In this document: one piece after another, positions 1-8,189 of the stretch | Position numbering within the stretch: the first letter of the stretch is position 1 | Layout: every line of letters begins with the position of its first letter | Source: an uncultured Clostridia bacterium | GTDB lineage: Bacteria; Bacillota; Clostridia; Christensenellales; CALWSW01 | Direction: 5' to 3' | DNA length: 11,850 bases | Assembly (NCBI GenBank): GCA_937874755.1 | Contig: CALNBC010000223.1 | Span: 1-11,850, forward strand | Position numbers and translations under genes: made by a program | Notes under the pieces: model-generated | Seen by the model: the letters and a program-made list of their open reading frames with translations, nothing else | What the model was told of the DNA's origin: nothing | The model's database searches: none

Positions 1-555
1 CCTAAGGAGCTGAAAAACAGGCAAATGCTGGCGCAGTCCTGCGGAGCATCGGACATCGCGCAAGCGGTGCTGCCCGAGGGGCTGGAGCTTTTGAATCTGC
101 CCGGGCACTGTCCCGATATGCTCGGAATAAGCACGCCGGACGGCGTTTGCTTCATCGCGGACAGTCTTTCCGGCGAACAGGTGTTGGAGAAGTACCACGT
201 GACACTCGTTTATGACGTAGCAGCGCATCTCGAAACGCTCACCCTGTTGGAGGGTATTTCCACGAAGCTGTTCGTGCCCTCCCACGCCCCGGCGACGGAG
301 GATATCCGCACCCTCGTGGCGGCGAACCGCAATAAGACTCTGGAAATCGCCGACCTCGTGCTTGCCCTTGCCGATGGCGGGCGCAGTGCAGAAGATATTC
401 TCAAAGGCGTGTTCGAGCAGTACGATATCGCAATGAACATAAATCAATATACATTGCTAAAAACTACAATCCTTTCCTATCTTTCGTTTTTGATTGAAAG
501 GGGCTTGGTGGAGCTGGGGTTCTCGGAGAACAAGGCGATATTCAGGCGGATTTAA
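1..555 (+). CDS. MBL-fold metallo-hydrolase, 3' part (5' end outside window)
   Basis: The reading frame is open from base 1 to the TAA at 553-555, so this is the C-terminal ~184 residues of a longer protein. The visible part has the second half of a metallo-beta-lactamase fold: the motif PGHCPDMLGI (compare GHSPGH/G in the family), then DGVCFIADSL, whose Asp fits the bridging metal ligand, and later KLFVPSHAP, whose His fits the last metal ligand. The final ~80 residues are helical and resemble the small winged-helix-like tail of many MBL hydrolases. The second position of the GHxxxH-type motif is not a clean match (GHCPD), so metal binding may differ. The substrate cannot be told from the sequence. 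It is not obviously linked to the his operon, which has its own promoter downstream. The first ATG at 25 falls inside the domain and is unlikely to be the true start. Confidence 0.8.
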   Translation, partial: PKELKNRQMLAQSCGASDIAQAVLPEGLELLNLPGHCPDMLGISTPDGVCFIADSLSGEQVLEKYHVTLVYDVAAHLETLTLLEGISTKLFVPSHAPATEDIRTLVAANRNKTLEIADLVLALADGGRSAEDILKGVFEQYDIAMNINQYTLLKTTILSYLSFLIERGLVELGFSENKAIFRRI

Positions 556-577
556 CCTTGCACACAAATGCAAAGCG

Positions 578-673
578 AATTTAGTCAAAGCATTTGGAGA
601 CTGGCAACGCGAGCAACCCGAACAATGCTATAATTTAGCGCGGTAACGCAATAGTACGGTACTTGACTAAATT
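578..673. repeat. Inverted repeat of two 11-bp arms, one overlapping the his -35 box
   Basis: AATTTAGTCAA at 578-588 is the exact reverse complement of TTGACTAAATT at 663-673. The arms lie about 85 bp apart centre to centre, close to eight turns of B-DNA. The right arm contains the -35 hexamer of the his promoter. I checked whether the left arm is a divergent -35 box, but no -10 lies 16-18 bp further on the minus strand. A paired operator with DNA looping is possible; chance is also possible in this AT-rich gap. Confidence 0.4.
653..663. promoter_or_regulatory. Operator-like palindrome beside the his promoter -35 box
   Basis: AGTAC-G-GTACT is a perfect 11-bp palindrome whose last T is the first base of the -35 hexamer (663-668). 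A repressor dimer bound here would block RNA polymerase. Firmicutes are reported to control his genes through a TrpR-type regulator (HisR/YerC). Assigning this site to that family is inference only; no regulator gene is in the window. Confidence 0.4.
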
Positions 674-691
674 AAATTACTGGCGTATAAT
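663..691 (+). promoter_or_regulatory. Sigma-A promoter of the histidine operon
   Basis: TTGACT (663-668) and TATAAT (686-691) are separated by exactly 17 bp: five of six matches at -35 and six of six at -10. Transcription should start near 698, giving a leader of about 45 nt before the hisZ start at 744. This short leader holds no terminator/antiterminator pair, T-box or run of His codons. The promoter rules out the in-frame TTG at 663 as the hisZ start, because that codon is the -35 box itself. A second TATAAT with an extended TGC (626-634) lies upstream but lacks a -35. Confidence 0.8.
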
Positions 692-743
692 CTGTTATGT
701 CAGCAATAATCGTATAGTTGCGTTGAATAACAAGGAGTGCATT

Positions 744-1841
744 TTGAAAATAGACCTATCCACACTAAGCACCGTCGAACGGCTCACGCTGGGCCTACGC
801 GGGCTTTACGAAAGCAGGGGTTACCGCCTTTTTACCATGAACAGGCTGGAGGAGTATTCCCTCTACGTTGAAAACATGGACTTTCTGCAAAGCAGGGATA
901 TAATCGTATTCTCCGACCTCGACGGCAGGCTTATGGCGCTCAAGCCGGATATTACCCTTTCCATAGCCAAGAGCATCAACGGCGACTCGTCCTCTTTGGA
1001 TAAGCTCTATTACCACGAGAACGTGTTCCGCGCTTCTCCCCACGCCAGGGAATACCGCGAAATCTCTCAGACGGGGCTGGAGTGCATCGGCGCGGTGACG
1101 GATTACGACCTCGCGGAAATGCTCTTTCTGGCTCAGCGCACCTTAGGCGCGGTGGACGGGGACTACGCGCTGGACGTTTCGCACCTCGGCTTTGTTTCCG
1201 CAGTGATGGAGGAGCTGGGCGCGGATGCCGCCATGAGCAAAAAGCTGCTCGACCTGCTGCAAAAAAAGGCGCCCCACGAGCTTGGGCGGCTTGCCTCGGC
1301 ATACGGCATGAGCGAAGCGAACACTTCGGTGCTCATGGAGCTGGCTACTGTCTCCGGCGAATTCGAAGGTACTTTTGAGAAAGCAAAGCGCCTCTGCAAG
1401 GGCGAAAGGGCAAAGGCAGCGCTATCTCAGCTTGCCGCAATCTGCGCACCTCTAGCCAAAGACCGCCTGCGGCTGGACTTTTCCATCGTATCGGATATGC
1501 AGTATTACAACGGAGTGGTCTTTCAGGGGTACGTTCCCAAAGTTCCGGGACCTGTGCTTTTCGGTGGCCAGTACGATCTATTACTCGAGAAGATGGGCAA
1601 AGAGGGCAAGCGGGCGGCAGGCTTCGCCCTGTACCTCGACGACATAGAGCGCGGTTACGGCGAACCTCGAAAAGGTCTTCCACAGACCACGGTATTATAC
1701 GACGAGGGCGAAGCGCCATCGGCGATTTTCGCGGTGGTAGAGCGGGAAGCGGCGGAAGGCAGCGCGGTGCGCGCTGTGACAGACCCGGCGGACGCTGCGG
1801 GCAAGGTAATCGACATTCGAAAGGCGGCGCAAAATGCTTAA
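744..1841 (+). CDS. hisZ: ATP phosphoribosyltransferase regulatory subunit HisZ
   Basis: HisZ is a catalytically dead paralogue of histidyl-tRNA synthetase. It joins the short form of HisG to make the active, histidine-inhibited first enzyme of the pathway. The 365-residue product has the HisRS-like core: the ENMDFLQSRDIIVFSD region, LKPDITLSIAKSI (~66-78, where HisRS has the motif LRPEGT), YREISQTGLECIGA (~104-117), and the C-terminal FGGQYD and AAGFALYLDDI strands typical of the HisRS catalytic fold. It has no anticodon-binding domain, as expected for HisZ. The start is TTG 744, preceded by AAGGAG at 732-737 with 6-nt spacing. The longer in-frame version from 663 would begin inside the promoter. 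Its last 8 bases overlap hisG, consistent with coupled translation of the two partner subunits. Confidence 0.92.
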   Translation: MKIDLSTLSTVERLTLGLRGLYESRGYRLFTMNRLEEYSLYVENMDFLQSRDIIVFSDLDGRLMALKPDITLSIAKSINGDSSSLDKLYYHENVFRASPHAREYREISQTGLECIGAVTDYDLAEMLFLAQRTLGAVDGDYALDVSHLGFVSAVMEELGADAAMSKKLLDLLQKKAPHELGRLASAYGMSEANTSVLMELATVSGEFEGTFEKAKRLCKGERAKAALSQLAAICAPLAKDRLRLDFSIVSDMQYYNGVVFQGYVPKVPGPVLFGGQYDLLLEKMGKEGKRAAGFALYLDDIERGYGEPRKGLPQTTVLYDEGEAPSAIFAVVEREAAEGSAVRAVTDPADAAGKVIDIRKAAQNA

Positions 1842-2463
1842 CATAGCCCTCCCTAAAGGGAGACTGGGCAAAAGCGTTTACGGCATATTCAAAGAGGCGG
1901 GGTACCCCGCCGCGGGCATGCCCGAAACGGACAGGCGGCTGGTGTACGAAAACGAAGAAGCGGGGGTCAGGTACTTCCTCGTCAAACCGTCGGACGTCGC
2001 GACGTATGTGGAGCGCGGCGCGGCGGATGTGGGAGTCGCGGGGAGCGACGTGCTCATGGAGCAAGACCCTGCGGTGTACGAGTTGCTCGATCTTCGCACT
2101 GGCAAATGTCGCATCGCCGTAGCGGCGAAGAACGGCTTTGTCGATGAGCCTTCCGCGCCCCTTCGCGTCGCTACAAAATACGCGAACATCGCCAAGGAAT
2201 ACTACAAAAAGCGCAACCGCGAGATAGAGCTCATCAGCCTGCACGGCAGCATAGAGCTTGCACCGATACTCGGGCTTTCAGACGTCATAGTCGACATAGT
2301 AGAGACGGGTAACACGCTAAAGGAAAACGACCTTTCAATCATCAAGGTGATAAAGGAGGTTTCCGCCCGGCTGATAGCGAATAAGACCAGTTACCGCTTC
2401 AAGCAGGACGAAATAGCGAAACTGGTAAGTGCACTAGAAAGCAGGGAGGGCGGGGCGAAATGA
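1834..2463 (+). CDS. hisG: ATP phosphoribosyltransferase, short form, catalytic subunit
   Basis: HisG condenses ATP with PRPP to give phosphoribosyl-ATP, the committed step of histidine synthesis. At 209 residues it is the short form, which lacks the C-terminal histidine-binding regulatory domain and needs HisZ; hisZ lies directly upstream and overlaps it by 8 nt. The protein starts MLNIALPKGRLG, as is typical. It has the periplasmic-binding-protein-like core with GAADVGVAGSDVL (~62-74) and the PRPP-binding loop DIVETGNTLKEN (~154-165). The ribosome binding site is weak (AAAGG some 9-12 nt upstream), so translation may rely on coupling to hisZ. The stop overlaps the hisD start as ATGA. Confidence 0.96.
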   Translation: MLNIALPKGRLGKSVYGIFKEAGYPAAGMPETDRRLVYENEEAGVRYFLVKPSDVATYVERGAADVGVAGSDVLMEQDPAVYELLDLRTGKCRIAVAAKNGFVDEPSAPLRVATKYANIAKEYYKKRNREIELISLHGSIELAPILGLSDVIVDIVETGNTLKENDLSIIKVIKEVSARLIANKTSYRFKQDEIAKLVSALESREGGAK

Positions 2464-3749
2464 TAAAGATAAGCGCATTATCCGAGCTGGCGGAGGGGGA
2501 TATACTCTCCCGTGAATTCTCCTACGACGACAGCGCCGAGCAAATCGTCACGGATATTATAGAGGACGTTCGAAAATGGGGTGACGCGGCGCTGCTTGAA
2601 TACACCAAAAAGTTCGACGGGGCGGCGCTTTCCTCTATCGAGGTCACAAAGGGGGAGTTTGATGACGCGCTGGCGGGCATAGACCCCTATTTTTTAGAAA
2701 CGTTGAAAAAGGCTCGGGATAATATACTCGAATTCCACAAGCACCAGCTGCACGATAATTTCGTGCTCGCCGAGAAGGAAGGCGTTATACTCGGTCAAAA
2801 ATACACCCCAATAGCGAAGGTGGGCATATACGTTCCGGGCGGCACCGCGGCTTACCCGAGCAGCGTGCTCATGAACGCAGTACCCGCCAAGCTCGCGGGG
2901 GTGGAGGAAATAATCATGGTCACCCCCCCTCAAAAGGACGGCAGCGTACCGGCGGTTATACTCGCGGCGGCGCACATCGCAGGGGTGGACAGGGTGTTTA
3001 AGGTTGGCGGCGCCCAAGCGATAGCAGCGCTATCTTATGGTACCCAAACTGTTCCCAAGGTGCACAAGATAGTCGGCCCGGGGAACAAGTACGTCGCCAC
3101 TGCCAAGCGCAGGGTGTTCGGATTGGTCGACATCGACATGATAGCCGGTCCCAGCGAAATACTGATAATAGCCGACGAAACCGCGAATCCCCGCCACGTT
3201 GCGGCGGATTTGTTGAGCCAGGCGGAGCACGATATCGACGCTTCCGCGGTGCTGGTCACCCCGAGCGAGGAGTTGGCAGAGGCGGTTTCGAAGGAGCTGG
3301 AGTGCCAGATTCCCTTACTGCCCAGGGCGGAAATCTGCCGCCAATCGATCGACAATAACGGCAGGATAATAATCGCAGGCAGCCTAAAAGAAGCCGCAGA
3401 GACTGCGAACCGCATAGCACCCGAGCACCTCGAGCTTTGCGTCGACGAACCCTTTGCCCTGCTCGGGCTAATCAAAAACGCGGGCAGTATATTCCTCGGC
3501 AAACACACCCCCGAGGCGCTGGGCGACTACTTCGCGGGTCCTAACCACGTGTTGCCCACGGGGGGTACGGCGAAGTTCAGTTCACCGCTCTCGGTGGATG
3601 ATTTTGTCAAGAAATCCTCCTTCATTTATTACACGAAGGAGGCGCTGGGCGCGGTTGCCGACCGCGTTGCGGATTTTGCGAAGCGCGAAGGACTGGATGC
3701 CCACGCGAGGAGCGCGACCTGCCGCTTTGAGGACACTGCGAATGACTAG
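2460..3749 (+). CDS. hisD: Histidinol dehydrogenase
   Basis: HisD carries out the last two steps of the pathway, oxidising L-histidinol to L-histidine with two NAD+ in a zinc enzyme. The 429-residue length is normal. Visible features are YVPGGTAAYPSSVLMNA (~124-140), the family signature around IAGPSEILIIADE, the zinc ligands Q254 and H257 in SQAEHD, the catalytic pair E322-H323 in PEHLE, and the further zinc ligands D356 (GDYFAGPNH) and H415 (LDAHARS). These match the E. coli residues Q259, H262, E326, H327, D360 and H419 in order and spacing. A strong Shine-Dalgarno (AGGGAGGG, 2443-2450) lies inside hisG, and the start overlaps the hisG stop by 4 nt. No active-site residue is missing, so I expect a functional enzyme. 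Confidence 0.97.
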   Translation: MIKISALSELAEGDILSREFSYDDSAEQIVTDIIEDVRKWGDAALLEYTKKFDGAALSSIEVTKGEFDDALAGIDPYFLETLKKARDNILEFHKHQLHDNFVLAEKEGVILGQKYTPIAKVGIYVPGGTAAYPSSVLMNAVPAKLAGVEEIIMVTPPQKDGSVPAVILAAAHIAGVDRVFKVGGAQAIAALSYGTQTVPKVHKIVGPGNKYVATAKRRVFGLVDIDMIAGPSEILIIADETANPRHVAADLLSQAEHDIDASAVLVTPSEELAEAVSKELECQIPLLPRAEICRQSIDNNGRIIIAGSLKEAAETANRIAPEHLELCVDEPFALLGLIKNAGSIFLGKHTPEALGDYFAGPNHVLPTGGTAKFSSPLSVDDFVKKSSFIYYTKEALGAVADRVADFAKREGLDAHARSATCRFEDTAND

Positions 3750-4806
3750 ATTCCTTTCGAAATACCACGCCGGGATGGCGCCTTATGTTCCAGGCGAACA
3801 GCCTCGGGATAAAAAATACGTCAAACTGAACACCAACGAAAACCCCTATTCGCCTTCTCCCTCGGTAATTGCGGCGATAAGCGCGGCGGAAGTGGGCAGG
3901 CTGAACCTCTATTCTGACCCGGATTGCACCGCGCTCAACCAGGCGATAGCCCACACCCATGGCGTAAACTTCGAGCAGGTGATAACGGGCAACGGCTCGG
4001 ACGAATTGCTCGCCTTCGCGTACATGGCGTTTTGCGTCGGCAAGAAGGCGATCTTTCCCGATATTTCGTACGGGTTTTACCCCGTTTTTGCCCGCCTTTT
4101 TGGCGTGGAGTACCAAGAGATTCCGCTCAAGGCAGATTTTACCGTAGACCCTCGCGATTATTATAGCGCGGGCGGCACGATAATAATCGCCAACCCCAAC
4201 GCGCCCACGGGCATAGCCCTCACCCGCGCCCAGATTGCCGATATAGCGGCGCACAACCCGAACAATCTGGTGGTGGTGGACGAAGCCTATGTGGATTTCG
4301 GCGGCGAAAGCGCGCTCCCCCTCGTAGGTGAGTACGACAACATTCTGGTGGTGCGCACCTTCTCAAAATCCCGTTCCTTGGCGGGACTTCGGGTAGGGTA
4401 CGCGATTTCCACGCCGGAAGTAATCGCCGAGCTGAACATGATGAAGTTCTCCTTCAACCCGTACAATGTGGATAGGCTGGCGATTGTCGCCGGCGCGGCA
4501 TCGGTGCTGGACAAAGGTTACTTCGAGGACAGACTCGAGCTCATAAAAGACACCCGGAAGGAATTCGCAAAGCGTTTGGTTGAGCAGGGCTACGAAGTAT
4601 TGCCCACCTGCGCCAACTTTGTGTTTGCCAAGCATCCGCTCCTATGCGGCAAGACGCTTTATCTCGCGCTCAAGGAAAACGGTGTTCTGGTGCGCTGGTT
4701 CAACAAAGCGCGAATATCGGACTATGTGCGAATCACAATAGGCACTCCCGAACAGATGGAGCAATACTTTGTTGCCGCGGATGCGGCGGAAAGGGCGGCG
4801 CAATGA
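3742..4806 (+). CDS. hisC: Histidinol-phosphate aminotransferase
   Basis: HisC is a PLP-dependent, fold-type I aminotransferase that moves an amino group from glutamate to imidazole-acetol phosphate. From ATG 3742 the product is 354 residues, the usual size. It has the N-terminal KLNTNENPY substrate segment (~28-36), GNGSDELL (~83-90) of the PLP phosphate site, NPNAPTG (~151-157), DEAYVDF (~180-186), and SKSRSLAGLRVGY, in which K209 is the PLP-binding lysine. An in-frame extension reaches back into hisD (to 3598), but it is only overlap: ATG 3742 has GAGGA at 3729-3733 with 8-nt spacing and places the conserved MTRFLSKYHAG region at the N-terminus. It overlaps hisD by 8 nt and ends in ATGA with hisB. 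Confidence 0.96.
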   Translation: MTRFLSKYHAGMAPYVPGEQPRDKKYVKLNTNENPYSPSPSVIAAISAAEVGRLNLYSDPDCTALNQAIAHTHGVNFEQVITGNGSDELLAFAYMAFCVGKKAIFPDISYGFYPVFARLFGVEYQEIPLKADFTVDPRDYYSAGGTIIIANPNAPTGIALTRAQIADIAAHNPNNLVVVDEAYVDFGGESALPLVGEYDNILVVRTFSKSRSLAGLRVGYAISTPEVIAELNMMKFSFNPYNVDRLAIVAGAASVLDKGYFEDRLELIKDTRKEFAKRLVEQGYEVLPTCANFVFAKHPLLCGKTLYLALKENGVLVRWFNKARISDYVRITIGTPEQMEQYFVAADAAERAAQ

Positions 4807-5390
4807 GACCAGCCGAAATTAAAAGAGTCACCGCCGAGACGGAAATAGAGCTTAAGCTGACGATCGACGGCTGTGGGGAAACAAGCATTGATACGGGCTG
4901 CGGCTTTATGAACCATATGCTCGCGCTGTTCGCCCACCACGGGCGGTTTGGGTTGATTGTCGCCGCAAACGGCGATACAGATGTGGACTACCACCACCTT
5001 GCCGAGGATTTGGGCATCGTGCTGGGCGGTGCGTTCGCCCAGGCTTTGGGAGACAAGCGGGGAATATGCCGCTACGGCGAGACCACACTGCCCATGGACG
5101 AAGCGCTGATTTCGGTTTACCTCGACATTTCGGGGCGGGTCGGCTACCATTCCAACCTCGCGATGCCTTCCCAAAAGGTAGGCGATTTCGACACAGAGCT
5201 GGTGGACGAGTTCATGGTGGCATTATGCAGGGGAATGGGGTTGAATCTGCACATAGTGCAGCATCGGGGCACCAATTCCCACCACATAATCGAGGGCGCG
5301 TTCAAGGCGCTCGCCCGGGCGCTGCGCAAGGCGGTGACCCTCGACCCGAGCATCGCGGGGGAGATACCCTCCTCCAAGGGGGCGCTTTGA
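4803..5390 (+). CDS. hisB: Imidazoleglycerol-phosphate dehydratase
   Basis: This is the single-function form of HisB, a manganese enzyme that dehydrates imidazoleglycerol phosphate to imidazole-acetol phosphate. The 195-residue product has the two pseudo-symmetric halves and the His-rich metal motifs: GFMNHMLALFAHHG (~38-51), DYHHLAEDLGIVLG (~61-74), and near the end TNSHHIIEGAFKALARAL. There is no fused N-terminal phosphatase domain as in enterobacterial HisB, so histidinol-phosphate phosphatase must be encoded elsewhere. ATG 4803 overlaps the hisC stop by 4 nt and has GGAAAGGG a few bases upstream. The in-frame extension back to 4644 lies inside hisC and carries no family sequence. Confidence 0.96.
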   Translation: MRPAEIKRVTAETEIELKLTIDGCGETSIDTGCGFMNHMLALFAHHGRFGLIVAANGDTDVDYHHLAEDLGIVLGGAFAQALGDKRGICRYGETTLPMDEALISVYLDISGRVGYHSNLAMPSQKVGDFDTELVDEFMVALCRGMGLNLHIVQHRGTNSHHIIEGAFKALARALRKAVTLDPSIAGEIPSSKGAL

Positions 5391-6004
5391 TGATAGCCAT
5401 AGTGGACTACGGCGTGGGCAACCTCTTTTCGCTGAGCGCGTCGCTGAAACACCTCGGACTGGAAAGCACAGTCACAGGTGATGAAGCCGTAATCAGGCGT
5501 GTCGAAAAGCTCATACTGCCCGGCGTGGGCGCGTTCGGCGACGCGGTGCAAAAGCTGAAGGATGCGGGGCTTTTTTCGCTCCTTCAACAGGAGGCGCAAA
5601 CTGGTAAGCCCATACTTGGAATATGCCTCGGTATGCAGCTGCTGTTTGAAAAGAGCCGCGAATACGGCGAACACGAAGGGCTATCGCTCATACCCGGCGA
5701 GGTTTGCCCCCTTAGTGCGGATATTCCGGAGGGCATGAAAGTGCCTCACATGGGCTGGAACAGCCTAAGGATTGTCAAGGACGACCCTCTGCTAAAATAC
5801 GTCAAGCAAGGGGAATACATGTACTTCGTGCACTCGTTCTACGCCAAGAATTGCGCTGAATCGCTGCTTGCCGACGCGGAGTATTCCGTCTTCGTGCCTG
5901 CGCTGGTTCGCAAGGGTTCGGTTTGGGGCGCGCAGTTCCACCCGGAAAAGAGCGGAACCGCAGGACTATCAATACTTAAAGCGTTTGGAGAATTGCCATG
6001 TTGA
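5390..6004 (+). CDS. hisH: Imidazole glycerol phosphate synthase, glutaminase subunit HisH
   Basis: HisH is a class I glutamine amidotransferase that releases ammonia from glutamine and channels it to HisF. The 204-residue product begins MIAIVDYGVGNLFS and shows PGVGAFGD (~44-51), the nucleophile elbow GICLGMQLLF with Cys79, and the catalytic pair His184 and Glu186 in QFHPEKS, so the Cys-His-Glu triad is complete. ATG 5390 shares one base with the hisB stop (TGATG) and is preceded by AAGGGGG at 5376-5382. An upstream in-frame extension to 5066 lies within hisB and is discarded. It overlaps hisA by 7 nt. The partner hisF comes after hisA, the usual order in this type of operon. Confidence 0.96.
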   Translation: MIAIVDYGVGNLFSLSASLKHLGLESTVTGDEAVIRRVEKLILPGVGAFGDAVQKLKDAGLFSLLQQEAQTGKPILGICLGMQLLFEKSREYGEHEGLSLIPGEVCPLSADIPEGMKVPHMGWNSLRIVKDDPLLKYVKQGEYMYFVHSFYAKNCAESLLADAEYSVFVPALVRKGSVWGAQFHPEKSGTAGLSILKAFGELPC

Positions 6005-6717
6005 TTTTTCCCGCAATAGACCTTTCCCAAGGCTGCGTCGTACGCCTTTTTCAGGGCAATTACGAACAAAAAAAGATTTACGACGACGACCCGCCCGCAG
6101 TGGCAAAAGGCTTTGCAGACTTGGGCGCGACCTGCCTGCACGTCGTCGATCTGGACGGAGCGAAGGACGGGTTTTCCCAAAACGCCAATGCCGTGGAGCA
6201 AATAGCCAAATCCGGATTGTTCATTCAGGTGGGCGGGGGCATACGCAACATGGAGCGGCTGGAGCGGTACTTTTCGGCTGGAGTGGGCAGGGCGATACTC
6301 GGCACCGCCGCGGTCAAGAACCCCGCCTTTTTGAAGGAAGCACTTGCGGAATACGGCGAAAAAATAGCCGTGGGCGTGGACGCGCGGCGGGGCAAGGTCG
6401 CCCTCTCAGGCTGGCTGGAGGATACCGACGTGGACTCGTTCGTGTTCTGCGCACAGCTTAGAGATATGGGCGTTGCCACGGTTATATATACGGATATCGA
6501 GAAGGACGGCGGCCTTGGCGGCACCAACCTTTCCGCCTACGAGCGGCTCAGCGGGATAGACGGGCTTAACATTATCGCCAGCGGCGGCATAACTTCGGAA
6601 GCGGACATAGCCGCACTATGCAAAATAGGCGTGCACGGAGCGATAATCGGTAAGGCGCTGTACGAGGGCAGGCTGAACCTCGCGAAGGTGCTGGCAATCG
6701 CAAGCAAAAAAACATGA
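5998..6717 (+). CDS. hisA: ProFAR isomerase (phosphoribosylformimino-AICAR-phosphate isomerase)
   Basis: HisA is a (beta/alpha)8 barrel that performs an Amadori rearrangement of ProFAR to PRFAR, the substrate of HisH-HisF. At 239 residues it is full length. The catalytic residues fit: Asp8 in PAIDL, Asp128 in VGVDAR, and Thr165 in IYTDIEKDGG. The phosphate-binding loops are VGGGIRN (~78-84) and ASGGI (~194-198). ATG 5998 has GGAG at 5987-5990. The gene overlaps hisH by 7 nt and leaves a 15-nt gap before hisF, the only real gap in the operon. No sign of the dual-substrate PriA type is needed here, but trp-branch activity cannot be ruled out from sequence alone. Confidence 0.95.
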   Translation: MLIFPAIDLSQGCVVRLFQGNYEQKKIYDDDPPAVAKGFADLGATCLHVVDLDGAKDGFSQNANAVEQIAKSGLFIQVGGGIRNMERLERYFSAGVGRAILGTAAVKNPAFLKEALAEYGEKIAVGVDARRGKVALSGWLEDTDVDSFVFCAQLRDMGVATVIYTDIEKDGGLGGTNLSAYERLSGIDGLNIIASGGITSEADIAALCKIGVHGAIIGKALYEGRLNLAKVLAIASKKT

Positions 6718-6732
6718 CTAAAGGAGTACGAT

Positions 6733-7491
6733 ATGCTGACTAAACGCATCATACCATGCCTGGACATTAAAAACGGGCGCGTCGTCAAGGGGACGAATTT
6801 CGAGGGGTTAAAGGATGTGGACGATCCTGTAACCCTCGCTGCGTATTACAACGAGAGCGGCGCGGACGAGCTTGTGTTTTACGACATCACCGCCAGCGCG
6901 GAGGGCAGGGCGCTGTTTACAGATGTGCTGACCGACGTCGCAAAAGAGATATTCATCCCGCTGACGGTGGGCGGCAGCATAAACTCCGTCGAGGACTTCG
7001 ACCGCGTGCTCAAATGCGGGGCGGACAAAGTAAGTGTCAACACGGGCGCGATAAAAGATCCTTCGCTGATTAAAAAGGCCGCGCAAAAGTACGGCAATCA
7101 GTGTGTGGTTCTTTCTATGGACGTCAAGCGCGTGGACGGAAAATTCGCGGTGTTTGCCCGGGGCGGAAGGGACAATACGGGCTTGGACGCCATCGAATGG
7201 GCAAAGCACGGCGAGCAGAACGGCGCGGGCGAGCTGGTGCTCAACAGCATAGATACCGACGGTGTCAAGGAAGGGTTCGACCTCGAGATGCTAAAGGCAA
7301 TATGCGACGTGGTGCGAATACCTGTCATCGCCAGCGGCGGCGCAGGCAAAAAAGAGCATTTCTCCGAATTGTTCAAGGCGGTGCCGGGGGTGGACGCGGG
7401 GCTTGCGGCGTCGATATTCCACCGCAAAGAGCTCGCCATAAAGGAGCTTAAAGAATACCTGAGGGACGAAGGGATACCTGTAAGGCTATGA
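6733..7491 (+). CDS. hisF: Imidazole glycerol phosphate synthase, cyclase subunit HisF
   Basis: HisF is a (beta/alpha)8 barrel that uses ammonia from HisH to turn PRFAR into imidazoleglycerol phosphate and AICAR; AICAR returns to purine synthesis. The 252-residue product has both catalytic aspartates, D11 ([15 protein letters not shown]) and D130 ([10 protein letters not shown]). It also has the C-terminal phosphate loop [11 protein letters not shown] (~200-210). The N-terminal phosphate loop reads VGGSINS where VGGGIRS is usual, a mild variation. A consensus AAAGGAG (6720-6726) precedes ATG 6733 by 6 nt, the best ribosome site in the operon, in keeping with the only intergenic gap. It ends in an ATGA overlap with hisIE. 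Confidence 0.96.
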   Translation: MLTKRIIPCLDIKNGRVVKGTNFEGLKDVDDPVTLAAYYNESGADELVFYDITASAEGRALFTDVLTDVAKEIFIPLTVGGSINSVEDFDRVLKCGADKVSVNTGAIKDPSLIKKAAQKYGNQCVVLSMDVKRVDGKFAVFARGGRDNTGLDAIEWAKHGEQNGAGELVLNSIDTDGVKEGFDLEMLKAICDVVRIPVIASGGAGKKEHFSELFKAVPGVDAGLAASIFHRKELAIKELKEYLRDEGIPVRL

Positions 7492-8126
7492 ATTTTGAGA
7501 AACTGAAGTTTGACAACAAGGGGCTTATTCCCGCCGTTGTGCAGGACGCGAAGACCGGTTTGGTGCTAACCCTCGCATACATGAACAAAGAGAGCCTGCA
7601 AATCACAGTCAATGAGGGCAGAACCTGCTTTTACTCCCGCTCGAGAGAGTGCCTTTGGCGAAAGGGAGAAACCAGCGGCAATGTGCAAAAGGTGGTTCGC
7701 ATAACCTCGGACTGCGACAATGACGCGCTGCTCGTGGAGGTCGAGCCCGCTGGGCCCGCCTGCCATACGGGCGAGGACAGCTGCTTTTTTAATTCGCTGG
7801 CAGGCGAAGGAGAACGATTCATACTTGCATCTCTTGCCGCGCTAATACGCGACCGCAAAGAGCACCCCAAGGAAGGGAGCTACACCAACTACCTGTTCGA
7901 TAAGGGGCGCGAAAAAATACTCAAAAAGGTGGGCGAGGAAAGCACCGAGGTGATAGTCGCCGCCATGAAGGATTCGCAGGAGGAAACAGTCTACGAGCTG
8001 GCGGATCTTTGCTACCACGCGCTGGTGCTGATGGAGGACATGGGCATTTCAGTCGCGCAAGTCGCCGACGAGCTTGAGTCCCGCCATATTGTGGACAAAA
8101 AGACCAAGCAGGAGACGATGAAGTAA
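7488..8126 (+). CDS. hisIE: Bifunctional phosphoribosyl-AMP cyclohydrolase / phosphoribosyl-ATP pyrophosphatase
   Basis: This fused protein does steps two and three of the pathway: the C-terminal domain removes pyrophosphate from PR-ATP and the N-terminal domain opens the adenine ring of PR-AMP. Residues 1 to ~105 are the cyclohydrolase, with [16 protein letters not shown] (~50-65) and the metal sites DCDND (75-79, with C76), C92 and C99; the cysteine spacing of 16 and 7 fits the zinc site of the family. Residues ~112-212 are the MazG-like pyrophosphohydrolase, with [16 protein letters not shown] (~137-152) and [15 protein letters not shown] (~155-169), which supply acidic Mg-binding residues. 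At 212 residues the length is normal for the fusion. Start ATG overlaps the hisF stop by 4 nt. It is the last gene of the operon. Confidence 0.96.
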   Translation: MNFEKLKFDNKGLIPAVVQDAKTGLVLTLAYMNKESLQITVNEGRTCFYSRSRECLWRKGETSGNVQKVVRITSDCDNDALLVEVEPAGPACHTGEDSCFFNSLAGEGERFILASLAALIRDRKEHPKEGSYTNYLFDKGREKILKKVGEESTEVIVAAMKDSQEETVYELADLCYHALVLMEDMGISVAQVADELESRHIVDKKTKQETMK

Positions 8127-8189
8127 TACAATATGTGTTAATAAAGTTTTCTAGAATAATACTCAATGCGGTAACGGATATAAAACAAA

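Noticed and set aside
626..634. Extended -10 (TGCTATAAT) upstream of the his promoter
   Set aside because: No -35 at a workable distance, and a much better promoter lies 57 bp downstream.
663..743. In-frame N-terminal extension of hisZ from TTG 663
   Set aside because: This TTG is the -35 hexamer of a near-perfect promoter, and the extension is not HisRS-like; TTG 744 has its own AAGGAG at the right distance.
698..743. T-box, attenuator or His-rich leader peptide before hisZ
   Set aside because: The leader is only about 45 nt, with no T-box core, no terminator and no run of His codons.
1345..2244. 299-residue open frame on the minus strand
   Set aside because: It is antisense to hisZ and hisG and is rich in Arg, Pro and Cys as expected of a shadow frame in GC-rich genes.
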